A program made the position numbers and the translations under genes. Of a stretch of 64,000 bases of DNA, positions 24,892 to 33,254 are shown piece by piece. Source of the DNA: CAKRJP01 sp963589425. GTDB taxonomy: Bacteria > Bacillota > Clostridia > Lachnospirales > Lachnospiraceae. A model generated the notes under the pieces. That model saw nothing but the letters and a program-made list of their open reading frames with translations, was not told the DNA's origin and made no database searches. The stretch lies in NCBI GenBank assembly GCA_963589425.1, contig CAVAKZ010000003.1:36354-100353 (forward strand), given 5' to 3'. Position 1 is the first letter of the stretch. The number at the start of each line of letters is the position of its first letter.

Positions 24892-27426
24892 ATGAAGAAA
24901 CATTTGATCAATGCAGGAATTCTCCTGGCAGTCTTTTTAATAGCTGTTAACGTGTTTAGCTTGCTTACCAACAAAGGAAATGAGAGCACAACGGCAGACA
25001 TGAGCGGAGCTACCCTGCCTCAGATATCCTTTTCCTATAATGGGTATAACATGAACCTTCTGCCGGGATACGTGGAGAAGATGGAAATAAACTCCATGCG
25101 GGATACCATAACGCCGGTGGCAGATGGGAAGATTTCTGCAAATATTTCTGCCTATGGAAATACCTACACTTCCCTGGAATATCAAATCTATACCCTAGAT
25201 GGCAGTGAGAAGCTGGCTGCCGGTACTATTAAGGAAGTTAAGGATACGGTGGAGATTGATCTAAAGGACAGTAAGCTTAAAAATTCTGCAAGAAAGGCCC
25301 TTGATGAGGCTGCCATGGATGAGGAAGCGAAAGACCAGGACCAGGCAGGTGTGAATTACATTTTGCAGGAAGAGAGGGCCTTGGTCCTGATCCTTACAGA
25401 TGAAGATGACAAAGCTGTTTACTTTTACACTAGAATTCGAGATGTGGCAGACACAGGAATGCTAAATTGCCTGGATTATGTAAGTTCCTTCCATGACAAT
25501 GCCCTGGCAGGTCAGGATCCGGATGATGAAATAAGCTCTGCCCTTGAGACTGACTCTTCGGCAGTGGATAGTTATCGCCATGTCACGATCAATTCCGCTT
25601 ACAAAACCGTGCTTTGGGGAGAGTTGAAGCCGGAGATCGTAGGTGGAATGCGGTGGAATGTAAAGGAGTTGGCAGATAATTATACCGCCCTTCAACTGCA
25701 ATATCAGGTGCGGTGTACCGGGGAGGAAAATGATACTGACCTTTATGTAGTAACAGAATTTTTCCGAGTGCGGTATGATTCCTACACCAAGACCAACTAT
25801 CTCCTAAATTATGACCGCAGCATGTCCCAGGTATTTGATACTAGCAAACAGGTGTTAAGCACTAAGGGGATTCTTCTTGGAATTGTGCCGGTAGATACCC
25901 AGTATCAGGTCAACAAAAACGGAACCATTGTTTCTTTTGTGGTAAGTGGGGAACTTTGGAATTATAATAAATCCAGTGATGAAATGTCCAAGGTATTTTC
26001 CTTTGCAGACACAGAAAGGGCAGATCTTCGAAACTTGAATCCCAAGTACGATATTAAGATCCTGGATGTGGACAAAAATGGAAATACAAGCTTCGCAGTT
26101 TATGGCTATATGAACCGTGGAGGTCATGAAGGCCAGGTGGGAGTTGCCGTTTACTATTACGATATTAGCAAGAATTCTGTTGATGAGAGGGTATTTATAA
26201 AGAGCAACAAGTCCTACGAGATTGTACAGCAGGAATTAGAAAGCCTGATTTACTATGATGAGGCCCAAAACCGTTTGTATGCTATGGTGGATGGAAATCT
26301 CTATGACTGCAATATTACTTTGAATACAAAAGATAAGCTGGTAACAGACCTTTCAGAAAATCAGTACATGGTGTCTGATGATAGCTCCATGGTAGCTTAT
26401 CAGACCAATGGGGGCTTAGATACAGCCACAGAAATGGAAGTTAGAAATCTGGCAGAAGGAACAAGTTTTAAGCTTTCCTGTCAGGAAGGAGAATGCATCA
26501 GACCTTTAGGTTTTGTGAAGACGGATGTGGTTTATGGTCTGGCAAAAGCTGCCGATACAGGAAGCACCGCTTCTGGGGAGACCGTGCTTCCTATGTACAA
26601 GATTGAGATTGCAGATGAAACGGGAACAGTAGTGAAAACCTATGAAAAACAGGGCGTCTACATTTCCGGAATCAGTATTGATGATAATATGATCATGGTG
26701 GAGCGGCTGACCAAGGAGGGGGAAGGCTATGCTTCAGCAGCCAAGGATTATATTGCCAACAACGACCAGCAAAAGGAGAGCAATATTACTTTAGAGACCT
26801 ACCTTACGGATCTTAAGGGAACCCAGGTGAGACTTACTTACACGGAAGGTATTTCAGACCAGAATCCAAAAGTCTTGAATCCTAAACAGGTCATGTATGA
26901 AAATACAGTGGAGCTATCATTTGATGAAAAAGCGACCGATTCAACAGATAAGTATTATGTATATGCTACAGGCGCTTTACAAAAGATCTATAATAAAGCA
27001 GCTACAGCTATCCAGGCGGCAGACAGCCTCTATGGAGTTGTGGTAGATGAAAAGCAACAGTATATCTGGGAGCGGGGAAACAGAGATCTTTACTGTGAAC
27101 TTGATTGTAGCGAGGAAAGCATTAGCAAGTTGAAATCTGCTCTAAGTCAGGGCAAATCTGCGGTAGATGCAGTTGGAGAGGTTAATGATGGAAAGACCTT
27201 GGACCTTAGCGGATGTTCAGTGGAAGAACTCTTATATATCATTGACCAGGGAAATCCTGTTGTGGCAATGTTAGACAGCAATACATCTGTGCTGTTAGTG
27301 GGCTATGATGATAGTAAGGTGTATTATCTTGGACTTTCTGATGAGGAGTCAACGGAAATTACTTACGAGGAACTAGGTAGCAAGACAGCTGCTAGCGGCC
27401 ATACCTACATTGGATTCGGAAAATAA
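24892..27426 (+). CDS. Large membrane-anchored protein with a degenerate C39-like C-terminal domain
   Basis: This 844-residue protein has an N-terminal anchor (residues 7-25) and an extracytoplasmic remainder. I do not recognise the family. The middle (about 250-700) is rich in beta segments with repeated turns of the type YDISKNSV and DGNLYDCN, compatible with a propeller. The last 130 residues resemble a C39-type papain-like fold: GKSAVDAVGEV, LLYIIDQGNPVVAML and SVLLVGYDDSKVYYLGL. Where C39 enzymes have His before the VLLVGYD strand there is Ser, and where they have Asp-Pro there is Leu-Ser; no catalytic Cys is evident. It is therefore likely a non-catalytic binding domain. The ribosome binding site is weak (AGAGGT). 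Confidence 0.6.
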   Translation: MKKHLINAGILLAVFLIAVNVFSLLTNKGNESTTADMSGATLPQISFSYNGYNMNLLPGYVEKMEINSMRDTITPVADGKISANISAYGNTYTSLEYQIYTLDGSEKLAAGTIKEVKDTVEIDLKDSKLKNSARKALDEAAMDEEAKDQDQAGVNYILQEERALVLILTDEDDKAVYFYTRIRDVADTGMLNCLDYVSSFHDNALAGQDPDDEISSALETDSSAVDSYRHVTINSAYKTVLWGELKPEIVGGMRWNVKELADNYTALQLQYQVRCTGEENDTDLYVVTEFFRVRYDSYTKTNYLLNYDRSMSQVFDTSKQVLSTKGILLGIVPVDTQYQVNKNGTIVSFVVSGELWNYNKSSDEMSKVFSFADTERADLRNLNPKYDIKILDVDKNGNTSFAVYGYMNRGGHEGQVGVAVYYYDISKNSVDERVFIKSNKSYEIVQQELESLIYYDEAQNRLYAMVDGNLYDCNITLNTKDKLVTDLSENQYMVSDDSSMVAYQTNGGLDTATEMEVRNLAEGTSFKLSCQEGECIRPLGFVKTDVVYGLAKAADTGSTASGETVLPMYKIEIADETGTVVKTYEKQGVYISGISIDDNMIMVERLTKEGEGYASAAKDYIANNDQQKESNITLETYLTDLKGTQVRLTYTEGISDQNPKVLNPKQVMYENTVELSFDEKATDSTDKYYVYATGALQKIYNKAATAIQAADSLYGVVVDEKQQYIWERGNRDLYCELDCSEESISKLKSALSQGKSAVDAVGEVNDGKTLDLSGCSVEELLYIIDQGNPVVAMLDSNTSVLLVGYDDSKVYYLGLSDEESTEITYEELGSKTAASGHTYIGFGK

Positions 27427-27452
27427 AAAAGTCAGAAGGAGAAGGAACAAAC

Positions 27453-28844
27453 ATGGAACTTATTACAATTCGAGAATTATACAAAAATAGCGAGAAATAT
27501 TTGGATAAGAAAATTTCTGTAGGAGGATGGGTTCGAAGCGTTAGAGATTCCAAATCCTTTGGATTTATTGTCCTCAGTGATGGAACTTTCTTCCAGCCTC
27601 TGCAGGTGGTTTACCATGACACCATGGATAATTTTGCGGAAATTTCTAAGATGAATGTGGGAGCAGCCTTGATCGTTACCGGAACCTTGGTGGCAACCCC
27701 TCAGGCAAAACAGCCTTTTGAAATCCAGGCAGACACCGTGGAGGTAGAGGGTAATTCTGCACCGGATTATCCTTTGCAGAAGAAACGTCATAGCTTCGAA
27801 TATTTGCGAACCATTTCCCATTTAAGACCTAGGGCAAATGCTTTCCAGGCAGTTTTCCGCGTCCGTTCCTTAACAGCCTATGCCATTCATAAATTCTTTC
27901 AAGAGCGGGGCTTTGTCTATGTCCACACTCCCTTGATCACCGGAAGTGATTGTGAGGGAGCAGGAGAGATGTTTAGGGTTACTACCTTAGATATGGAGAA
28001 CCTTCCCAAAAAGGAGGATGCTAGTGTAGATTACAGCAAGGATTTCTTCGGAAAAGAAACCAGCCTTACGGTAAGTGGCCAACTAAATGCAGAGACCTTT
28101 GCCCAAGCCTTCCGCAATGTCTATACTTTTGGACCAACCTTCCGGGCAGAGAACTCCAATACCACCCGCCATGCGGCAGAGTTCTGGATGATCGAGCCGG
28201 AGATTGCATTTGCAGATTTAAATGATGATATGGAACTGGCAGAGGATATGCTGAAATATGTCATTAATTATGTCCTGGAAAATGCCCCGGAGGAAATGAA
28301 TTTCTTTAATTCCTTTGTGGACAAGGGACTTCTTGATCGCCTTCATAACGTAGTAGATTCTGAGTTTGCAAGAGTTACTTACACAGAGGCTATTGAGATT
28401 CTGGAAAAGAACAATGACAACTTTGAATATAAGGTTTCCTGGGGTGCAGATCTTCAGACAGAGCATGAGAGATATCTGACAGAGGAAGTCTATAAAAGAC
28501 CGGTATTTGTTACAGATTATCCGAAAGAGATTAAGGCCTTCTATATGAAAATGAATGAGGATAACAAGACAGTAGCGGCAGTGGATTGTTTGGTTCCGGG
28601 AATCGGGGAGATTATCGGCGGCAGCCAGAGAGAAGATGACTACGACAAGTTGCTGGCTCGTATGAAGGAACTGGGAATGAAAGTTGAAGAATACAGCTTC
28701 TACACAGACCTTAGAAAATATGGATCCACCCGCCATGCAGGATTTGGCCTGGGATTTGAAAGGTGTATTATGTATCTTACAGGTATGGGCAATATCAGAG
28801 ATGTAATTCCCTTCCCCAGAACTGTAAATAACTGTGATCTATAA
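27453..28844 (+). CDS. asnS: Asparaginyl-tRNA synthetase
   Basis: The 463-residue class IIb synthetase has an OB-fold anticodon-binding domain (about 15-105, KISVGGWVRSVRD) and a catalytic domain with motif 2 RAENSNTTRHAAEFWMIEPE and motif 3 GLGFERCIMYLTGM near the end. The segment GSDCEGAGEMF distinguishes AsnRS-type enzymes from AspRS. AAGGAGAAGG precedes ATG 27453. It follows the C39-like protein by 26 bases and precedes the VanR-like regulator by 47 bases, with no terminator between. Confidence 0.96.
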   Translation: MELITIRELYKNSEKYLDKKISVGGWVRSVRDSKSFGFIVLSDGTFFQPLQVVYHDTMDNFAEISKMNVGAALIVTGTLVATPQAKQPFEIQADTVEVEGNSAPDYPLQKKRHSFEYLRTISHLRPRANAFQAVFRVRSLTAYAIHKFFQERGFVYVHTPLITGSDCEGAGEMFRVTTLDMENLPKKEDASVDYSKDFFGKETSLTVSGQLNAETFAQAFRNVYTFGPTFRAENSNTTRHAAEFWMIEPEIAFADLNDDMELAEDMLKYVINYVLENAPEEMNFFNSFVDKGLLDRLHNVVDSEFARVTYTEAIEILEKNNDNFEYKVSWGADLQTEHERYLTEEVYKRPVFVTDYPKEIKAFYMKMNEDNKTVAAVDCLVPGIGEIIGGSQREDDYDKLLARMKELGMKVEEYSFYTDLRKYGSTRHAGFGLGFERCIMYLTGMGNIRDVIPFPRTVNNCDL

Positions 28845-28891
28845 TTGTAAATAGTATAAAGTATGCAGGACCTAAGTAAAGGAGGCTTGCC

Positions 28892-29581
28892 ATGAATATC
28901 TTAGTAGTAGATGATGAGAAGGAGATTGCTGACGTTGTGGAGCTTTATCTCCAAAATGACCAGTATGATGTCTATAAATTTTACACTGGCATGGATGCTT
29001 TAAAATGCATCGAATCCACCAAGATCGATTTGGCTATTTTGGACATTATGCTTCCGGACATTGACGGCTTTCAGATTTTAAAAAAGATTCGAGAAAATTA
29101 TACCTTTCCGGTACTGATGTTGACAGCTAAGACCGGGGATATGGACAAAATTAACGGATTAACCTTAGGGGCTGACGATTATATTCCAAAGCCCTTTAAT
29201 CCCCTGGAGCTTGTGGCTAGAGTAAAGGCCCAGATCCGCCGCTCTACCCAGTACAACGACGGGGCAAGAGCTGACGAGACTGTTATTGACTTTGGAGGCT
29301 TAGTATTAAATAAAAGTTCCCATGAGTGCGTTTATAATGAAGTGCCCTTAACCTTAACTCCTATTGAATTTGATATTCTGTGGCTTCTCTGTGAGAATAG
29401 GGGGAAGGTTATAAGTTCCGAGGAACTTTTTGAAAATGTATGGCATGAGAAGTACTACAAAAATAGCAACAATACGGTAATGGTGCATATCCGTCACCTT
29501 CGAGAGAAAATGAGCGGACCAACAGGAAAATCTGATTTTATAAAAACTGTGTGGGGAGTGGGATATAAAGTTGAAGAATAA
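28892..29581 (+). CDS. VanR-like OmpR-family response regulator
   Basis: The 229-residue regulator has a receiver domain (1-118) with the acidic pair DDE, phospho-acceptor Asp52 in DLAILDIMLPDIDGF, MLTAK and GADDYIPKPF, and a winged-helix DNA-binding domain (about 130-228) ending TVWGVGYKVEE. The run NNTVMVHIRHLREKM and the start ILVVDDEKEIADVVELYL are very close to VanR of glycopeptide-resistance operons as I recall it. AAAGGAGG precedes the ATG, and the stop overlaps the kinase gene by 11 bases. No vanH, vanA or vanX is nearby, so the target genes are unknown. Confidence 0.9.
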   Translation: MNILVVDDEKEIADVVELYLQNDQYDVYKFYTGMDALKCIESTKIDLAILDIMLPDIDGFQILKKIRENYTFPVLMLTAKTGDMDKINGLTLGADDYIPKPFNPLELVARVKAQIRRSTQYNDGARADETVIDFGGLVLNKSSHECVYNEVPLTLTPIEFDILWLLCENRGKVISSEELFENVWHEKYYKNSNNTVMVHIRHLREKMSGPTGKSDFIKTVWGVGYKVEE

Positions 29582-30887
29582 TTATCGAAAACTGAAATTC
29601 AGTATTTTGGTGCAGACTGTGCTGGTCACTGCGGTGACCATGCTGGTAGGCCTTTTTTTGCTGAATTATGTCATCGACGGTATATATAACGATAATTTTG
29701 CGACTTTTTTTGTAAAAGTTTTAGTGTACTTTAATGTGGAGGAGCAGACGGCAGTAAACCTTTACTGGAGCCTTATTGGAGATAATAAGTTCTTTTTTGT
29801 TATCGTAGGTTTCTTGCTGTTGTTTGCTCTTTTTTTCTATATTTCCCTGTCTAGGCTTACCACCTATTTGGACCAGATCGGAGATGGTATTGAAAATATT
29901 GTGGCAGACTCCAATGAACCTATCCGCCTTGTTACGGAGCTAAAACCCATAGAAATTCGATTAAATGAAATTAAGGCTACCATAAAAAGGCAGGAGCTTG
30001 AAGCAGAAGAAGGGGAAAAGAAAAAAGATGATATGGTGCTGTTTTTGGCCCATGATCTAAAGACTCCCTTAACCTCTATTGTAGCCTATCTAAGTATGCT
30101 GGATGGAAATCCCGATATGCCAAAGGAGGAGCGAGAAAAATATATCCATATCGCAATGGAAAAATCTCTGCGACTAGGAGAATTAATCCAGGAATTTTTT
30201 GATATTACCAGATATAACCTGCAGAATATTGAGTTGGAGCCTGTGGAAATTGATCTGTCTATGATGCTAGAACAACTGGCAGATGAGCTTTACGGAGTGC
30301 TTAGGGATAAAAATCTTGTATGCAAGGTTGCAGCAGAGGAAAATCTTACTGTTTACGGAGATCCGGATAAATTAGCCAGAGTCTTTGATAATATTTTAAG
30401 GAATGCTATTTCCTACTGCTATCCAAACACTGCCATTGAAATTGCTGCTATGAAAAAGCAGGGGGAGATTGAGATTGTATTTACTAACCAGGGAGATAGG
30501 ATTCCGGGAGTAATGCTGCAAACTATTTTTGAAAAATTTTACCGGGTGGATGGGTCTAGATCCAGCGGTACCGGAGGAGCAGGATTAGGTCTTGCTATTG
30601 CAAAGGAAATTGTAGAACTTCACGGAGGCCGGATCATGGCTAGAAGCGATGACCTTTGCACCAGATTTGTGGTGAATCTTCCTATACCGGAGGAGTCTGG
30701 AGAAGATGAGGAAGGAAAGGACGCTCAAAAGCATTCCCCTTTAAGTCATCCCTTTAAAAGAAAAGCCATAAGTTTTACGGCCCCTTGGATTAAAAGCAAT
30801 AAGGAAAAATCGGGCAAGGAAAATACCCAGGAAGAAGAGGCTAAGGAGACCCAGGAAGTCCCAGAGAAACAAGGCCAAAAGAAATAA
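29571..30887 (+). CDS. VanS-like sensor histidine kinase
   Basis: The probable start is TTG 29571, inside the end of the regulator gene. The 438 residues have two membrane segments (about 10-32 and 66-90) around a short external loop, a dimerisation domain with phospho-acceptor His in LFLAHDLKTPLTSIVAYL (about 160) and an ATPase with DPDKLARVFDNILRNA and GTGGAGLGLAIAKEI. These match VanS closely. After the kinase core there is an unusual tail of about 65 residues rich in Lys and Glu, not part of the kinase fold. The short sensor loop fits direct sensing of a membrane-surface ligand, but the signal is unknown. Confidence 0.9.
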   Translation: MKNNYRKLKFSILVQTVLVTAVTMLVGLFLLNYVIDGIYNDNFATFFVKVLVYFNVEEQTAVNLYWSLIGDNKFFFVIVGFLLLFALFFYISLSRLTTYLDQIGDGIENIVADSNEPIRLVTELKPIEIRLNEIKATIKRQELEAEEGEKKKDDMVLFLAHDLKTPLTSIVAYLSMLDGNPDMPKEEREKYIHIAMEKSLRLGELIQEFFDITRYNLQNIELEPVEIDLSMMLEQLADELYGVLRDKNLVCKVAAEENLTVYGDPDKLARVFDNILRNAISYCYPNTAIEIAAMKKQGEIEIVFTNQGDRIPGVMLQTIFEKFYRVDGSRSSGTGGAGLGLAIAKEIVELHGGRIMARSDDLCTRFVVNLPIPEESGEDEEGKDAQKHSPLSHPFKRKAISFTAPWIKSNKEKSGKENTQEEEAKETQEVPEKQGQKK

Positions 30888-30907
30888 AGAATAAGCGAGT
30901 TTGGACA

Positions 30908-31585
30908 ATGAGAAGAGAACGCAATAAAGAAGAGATTGAAATTCTCTATGAAGATAAAGATATCCTGGTGTGTGTAAAGCCCCACGGCATTCCGACCCAA
31001 AGTAAGAATCTTCGGATTATGGATTTAGAGCGGTGGGGAAAAAATCATGTTTTTCAGGAGAATCCGGGGAAAAGTCCCTATATAGCAGTGATCCACAGAC
31101 TGGACCAACCGGTGAAGGGAATCTTGGTTCTTGGGAAGAATAAAAAGGCGGCAGGAAACTTAAGCAGTCAATTACAAACAGGAGAATTTGGGAAATACTA
31201 TATGGCCAAGGTGGAAGGAATCACTGAAAAGAAAGAGGGGAATCTTGCAAACTATATAGTAAAAAATGGAAGAGAAAATACTTCCTGTATCTGCGAAAAA
31301 GAAAGCTTAGGGGCCAAGGAGGCCAGGCTTTCTTATCGAGTGGTGGAAACTTTTGAAGATTCCTCCCTTTTGGAAATTCATTTGGATACGGGAAGACACC
31401 ACCAGATTCGGGTACAGATGGCCCACATGGGAAATCCCCTGGTGGGAGATGCCAAATATAATACCCGGACCCAGGAAAATTTTTCTGAAAGTGTCTTGTG
31501 CCTGTGCGCCTATAAGTTGGAATTTCGACATCCTACTACAGGAAATTTTATGGACTTTCAGCTGAAAGCTGAGGAATGGTGGTAA
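30908..31585 (+). CDS. RluA-family RNA pseudouridine synthase
   Basis: The 225-residue protein is a compact RluA-type synthase without an S4 domain. The catalytic Asp lies in AVIHRLDQPVKGILVL near residue 62, with the later conserved LDTGRHHQIRVQMAHMG and VGDAKYN. It isomerises uridine to pseudouridine in rRNA or tRNA; the exact site cannot be told. It starts 20 bases after the VanS-like gene with a poor ribosome binding site, and lies ahead of murC. Confidence 0.88.
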   Translation: MRRERNKEEIEILYEDKDILVCVKPHGIPTQSKNLRIMDLERWGKNHVFQENPGKSPYIAVIHRLDQPVKGILVLGKNKKAAGNLSSQLQTGEFGKYYMAKVEGITEKKEGNLANYIVKNGRENTSCICEKESLGAKEARLSYRVVETFEDSSLLEIHLDTGRHHQIRVQMAHMGNPLVGDAKYNTRTQENFSESVLCLCAYKLEFRHPTTGNFMDFQLKAEEWW

Positions 31586-31675
31586 CAAGATTTGCAAAAT
31601 CCTGCTTTGTGTCTTATGATAGTGATGATGCAGATGCAGATGAAAACTTATGATAATCAAAGAAAAGAGGATATC

Positions 31676-33061
31676 ATGCATACATATCAAATTGATTTTA
31701 AGAAACCGGTACATGTACATTTTATTGGAATCGGTGGCATTAGTATGAGCGGTCTGGCAGAGATCCTGTTAAAGGAAGGCTTTACCATTTCCGGCTCGGA
31801 CAACAAGGAATCAGCCCTGACCACTCATTTGGAGGGCTTGGGCGCCACTGTATTTTATGGACAGAAGGCTTCTAACATTATAGAAGGGATTGATGTAGTG
31901 GTTTACACTGCGGCAATTCATGAAGACAATGAGGAATATCAGGCGGCAGTAAAAAAGAATCTGCCTATGCTTACAAGAGCAGAGCTTTTAGGACAGCTTA
32001 TGAAAAATTATGAGACACCGGTGGCTATTTCCGGAACCCACGGAAAAACCACTACTACATCTATGCTGTCCCATATTCTATTGGAGGGAGAACTAGACCC
32101 AACTATTTCCGTAGGGGGGATTTTAAAGGCCATTGGAGGAAATATCCGGGTGGGCGATTCTGAAGTCTTTGTCACAGAAGCCTGTGAGTACACCAACAGC
32201 TTCTTGGATTTCTTCCCAAAGATTGGCCTAATCTTAAATATCGAGGAAGATCACCTGGATTTCTTCAAAGATCTTCAGGATATTCGAAATTCCTTCCACA
32301 AATTTGCAAAGCTCTTGCCGGAAGATGGGACCTTAATTATAAACCATTCCATTGAAAATTTAGAAGAACTAACAGGGGATTTGCCTTGTAAGGTGCTTTG
32401 CTTTGGAATGGAAGAAGCTTGCGATTATAGTGCTACAAATATCAGCCACGATGAAAAGGGAGATGCTTCTTTTGACCTCTTAAAGAAGGGAGCCTTTGTA
32501 CAGCGCATTGCCTTATCTGTTAATGGAGACCACAATGTACAAAATGCCCTGGCAGCTATTGCGGCAGCAGATACTATGGGAGTTCCTATGGATGTAATTG
32601 CAAGAGGAATCAAGAGCTTTACGGGAACAGACCGAAGATTCCAGTTAAAGGGAGAGAAAAATGGCATCACTATTGTAGATGATTATGCCCACCATCCAAC
32701 GGAGATTAAAGCAACCCTGACCGCAGCGGAGCATTACCCCCATAAAGAGATTTGGTGTATCTTCCAACCCCATACCTATACAAGGACAAAATCCCTCTTT
32801 GATGACTTTGTGGAAGCCCTGGCTCACACAGATCATGTGATCATGGCAGATATCTATGCTGCAAGAGAGACAGATACCTTGGGGGTGTCCTCAGAGGATT
32901 TGGCTAAAGCATTAAAGGAAAAAGGATGCGATGCCTACTATCTGCCATCCTTTGAAGCTATTGAAAACTTTTGTTTAGACCACTGCCAAAAAGGAGATTT
33001 GTTGATAACTATGGGAGCCGGAGATGTTGTAAACATTGGGGAAGAGCTCCTTAAGGCTTAG
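31676..33061 (+). CDS. murC: UDP-N-acetylmuramate-L-alanine ligase
   Basis: The 461-residue Mur ligase adds L-Ala to UDP-MurNAc in the cytosol. The N-terminal Rossmann loop FIGIGGISMSGLA, the ATP loop SGTHGKTTTTSM near residue 115, EACEYTNSFLDF and DDYAHHPTEI near 340 identify MurC. The frame is open for 28 codons upstream, but AAGAGG stands five bases before ATG 31676 and the protein then starts at the family position. The stop at 33059-33061 directly abuts the first DnaA box. Confidence 0.96.
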   Translation: MHTYQIDFKKPVHVHFIGIGGISMSGLAEILLKEGFTISGSDNKESALTTHLEGLGATVFYGQKASNIIEGIDVVVYTAAIHEDNEEYQAAVKKNLPMLTRAELLGQLMKNYETPVAISGTHGKTTTTSMLSHILLEGELDPTISVGGILKAIGGNIRVGDSEVFVTEACEYTNSFLDFFPKIGLILNIEEDHLDFFKDLQDIRNSFHKFAKLLPEDGTLIINHSIENLEELTGDLPCKVLCFGMEEACDYSATNISHDEKGDASFDLLKKGAFVQRIALSVNGDHNVQNALAAIAAADTMGVPMDVIARGIKSFTGTDRRFQLKGEKNGITIVDDYAHHPTEIKATLTAAEHYPHKEIWCIFQPHTYTRTKSLFDDFVEALAHTDHVIMADIYAARETDTLGVSSEDLAKALKEKGCDAYYLPSFEAIENFCLDHCQKGDLLITMGAGDVVNIGEELLKA

Positions 33062-33093
33062 TTATCCACATTTTCCACAAGGAATTATCCACA
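33062..33093. promoter_or_regulatory. Cluster of DnaA boxes ahead of the dnaD-dnaI genes
   Basis: TTATCCACA occurs at 33062-33070 and 33085-33093, both perfect DnaA boxes in the same orientation, with a near-match TTTTCCACA at 33071-33079 between them. They begin one base after the murC stop and lie about 50 bases upstream of a TATAAT element (33146-33151). Confidence 0.8.
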
Positions 33094-33145
33094 AAAAAGT
33101 CAAAAATTGTCACGAAAATTTCTTTTTCGGGAGATGCAGCAATGT

Positions 33146-33208
33146 TATAATGAGTAACATAATGCCTGTATCTCCTAGGGGCAAAACCCTGAAGCAAGCT
33201 TACAGGCA
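33146..33208 (+). promoter_or_regulatory. -10 element and leader hairpin of the dnaD-like gene
   Basis: TATAAT lies at 33146-33151 with a weak -35 region. The leader then contains TGCCTGTA (33163-33170) pairing with TACAGGCA (33201-33208), enclosing an inner AGGG/CCCT stem. It is not followed by a T-run. Confidence 0.5.
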
Positions 33209-33254
33209 GTATTTTCGGGAGTATAACAGAAGTTAAGAGGAGTTTAGACAAGTT

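Noticed and set aside
28218..28736. 172-codon minus-strand frame opposite asnS
   Set aside because: It lies wholly inside the conserved catalytic domain of asnS and has no start signals.
28892..30887. Functional vancomycin-resistance operon
   Set aside because: Only regulator and kinase homologues are present; no vanH, vanA, vanX or vanY lies on either side.
33062..33093. Chromosomal replication origin
   Set aside because: Only two or three DnaA boxes are present, with no dnaA or dnaN gene and no AT-rich unwinding array; regulation of the neighbouring genes is the simpler reading.
33036..33236. 66-codon frame over the DnaA boxes and the dnaD leader
   Set aside because: It overlaps the end of murC, runs through DnaA boxes and a promoter, and has no ribosome binding site.
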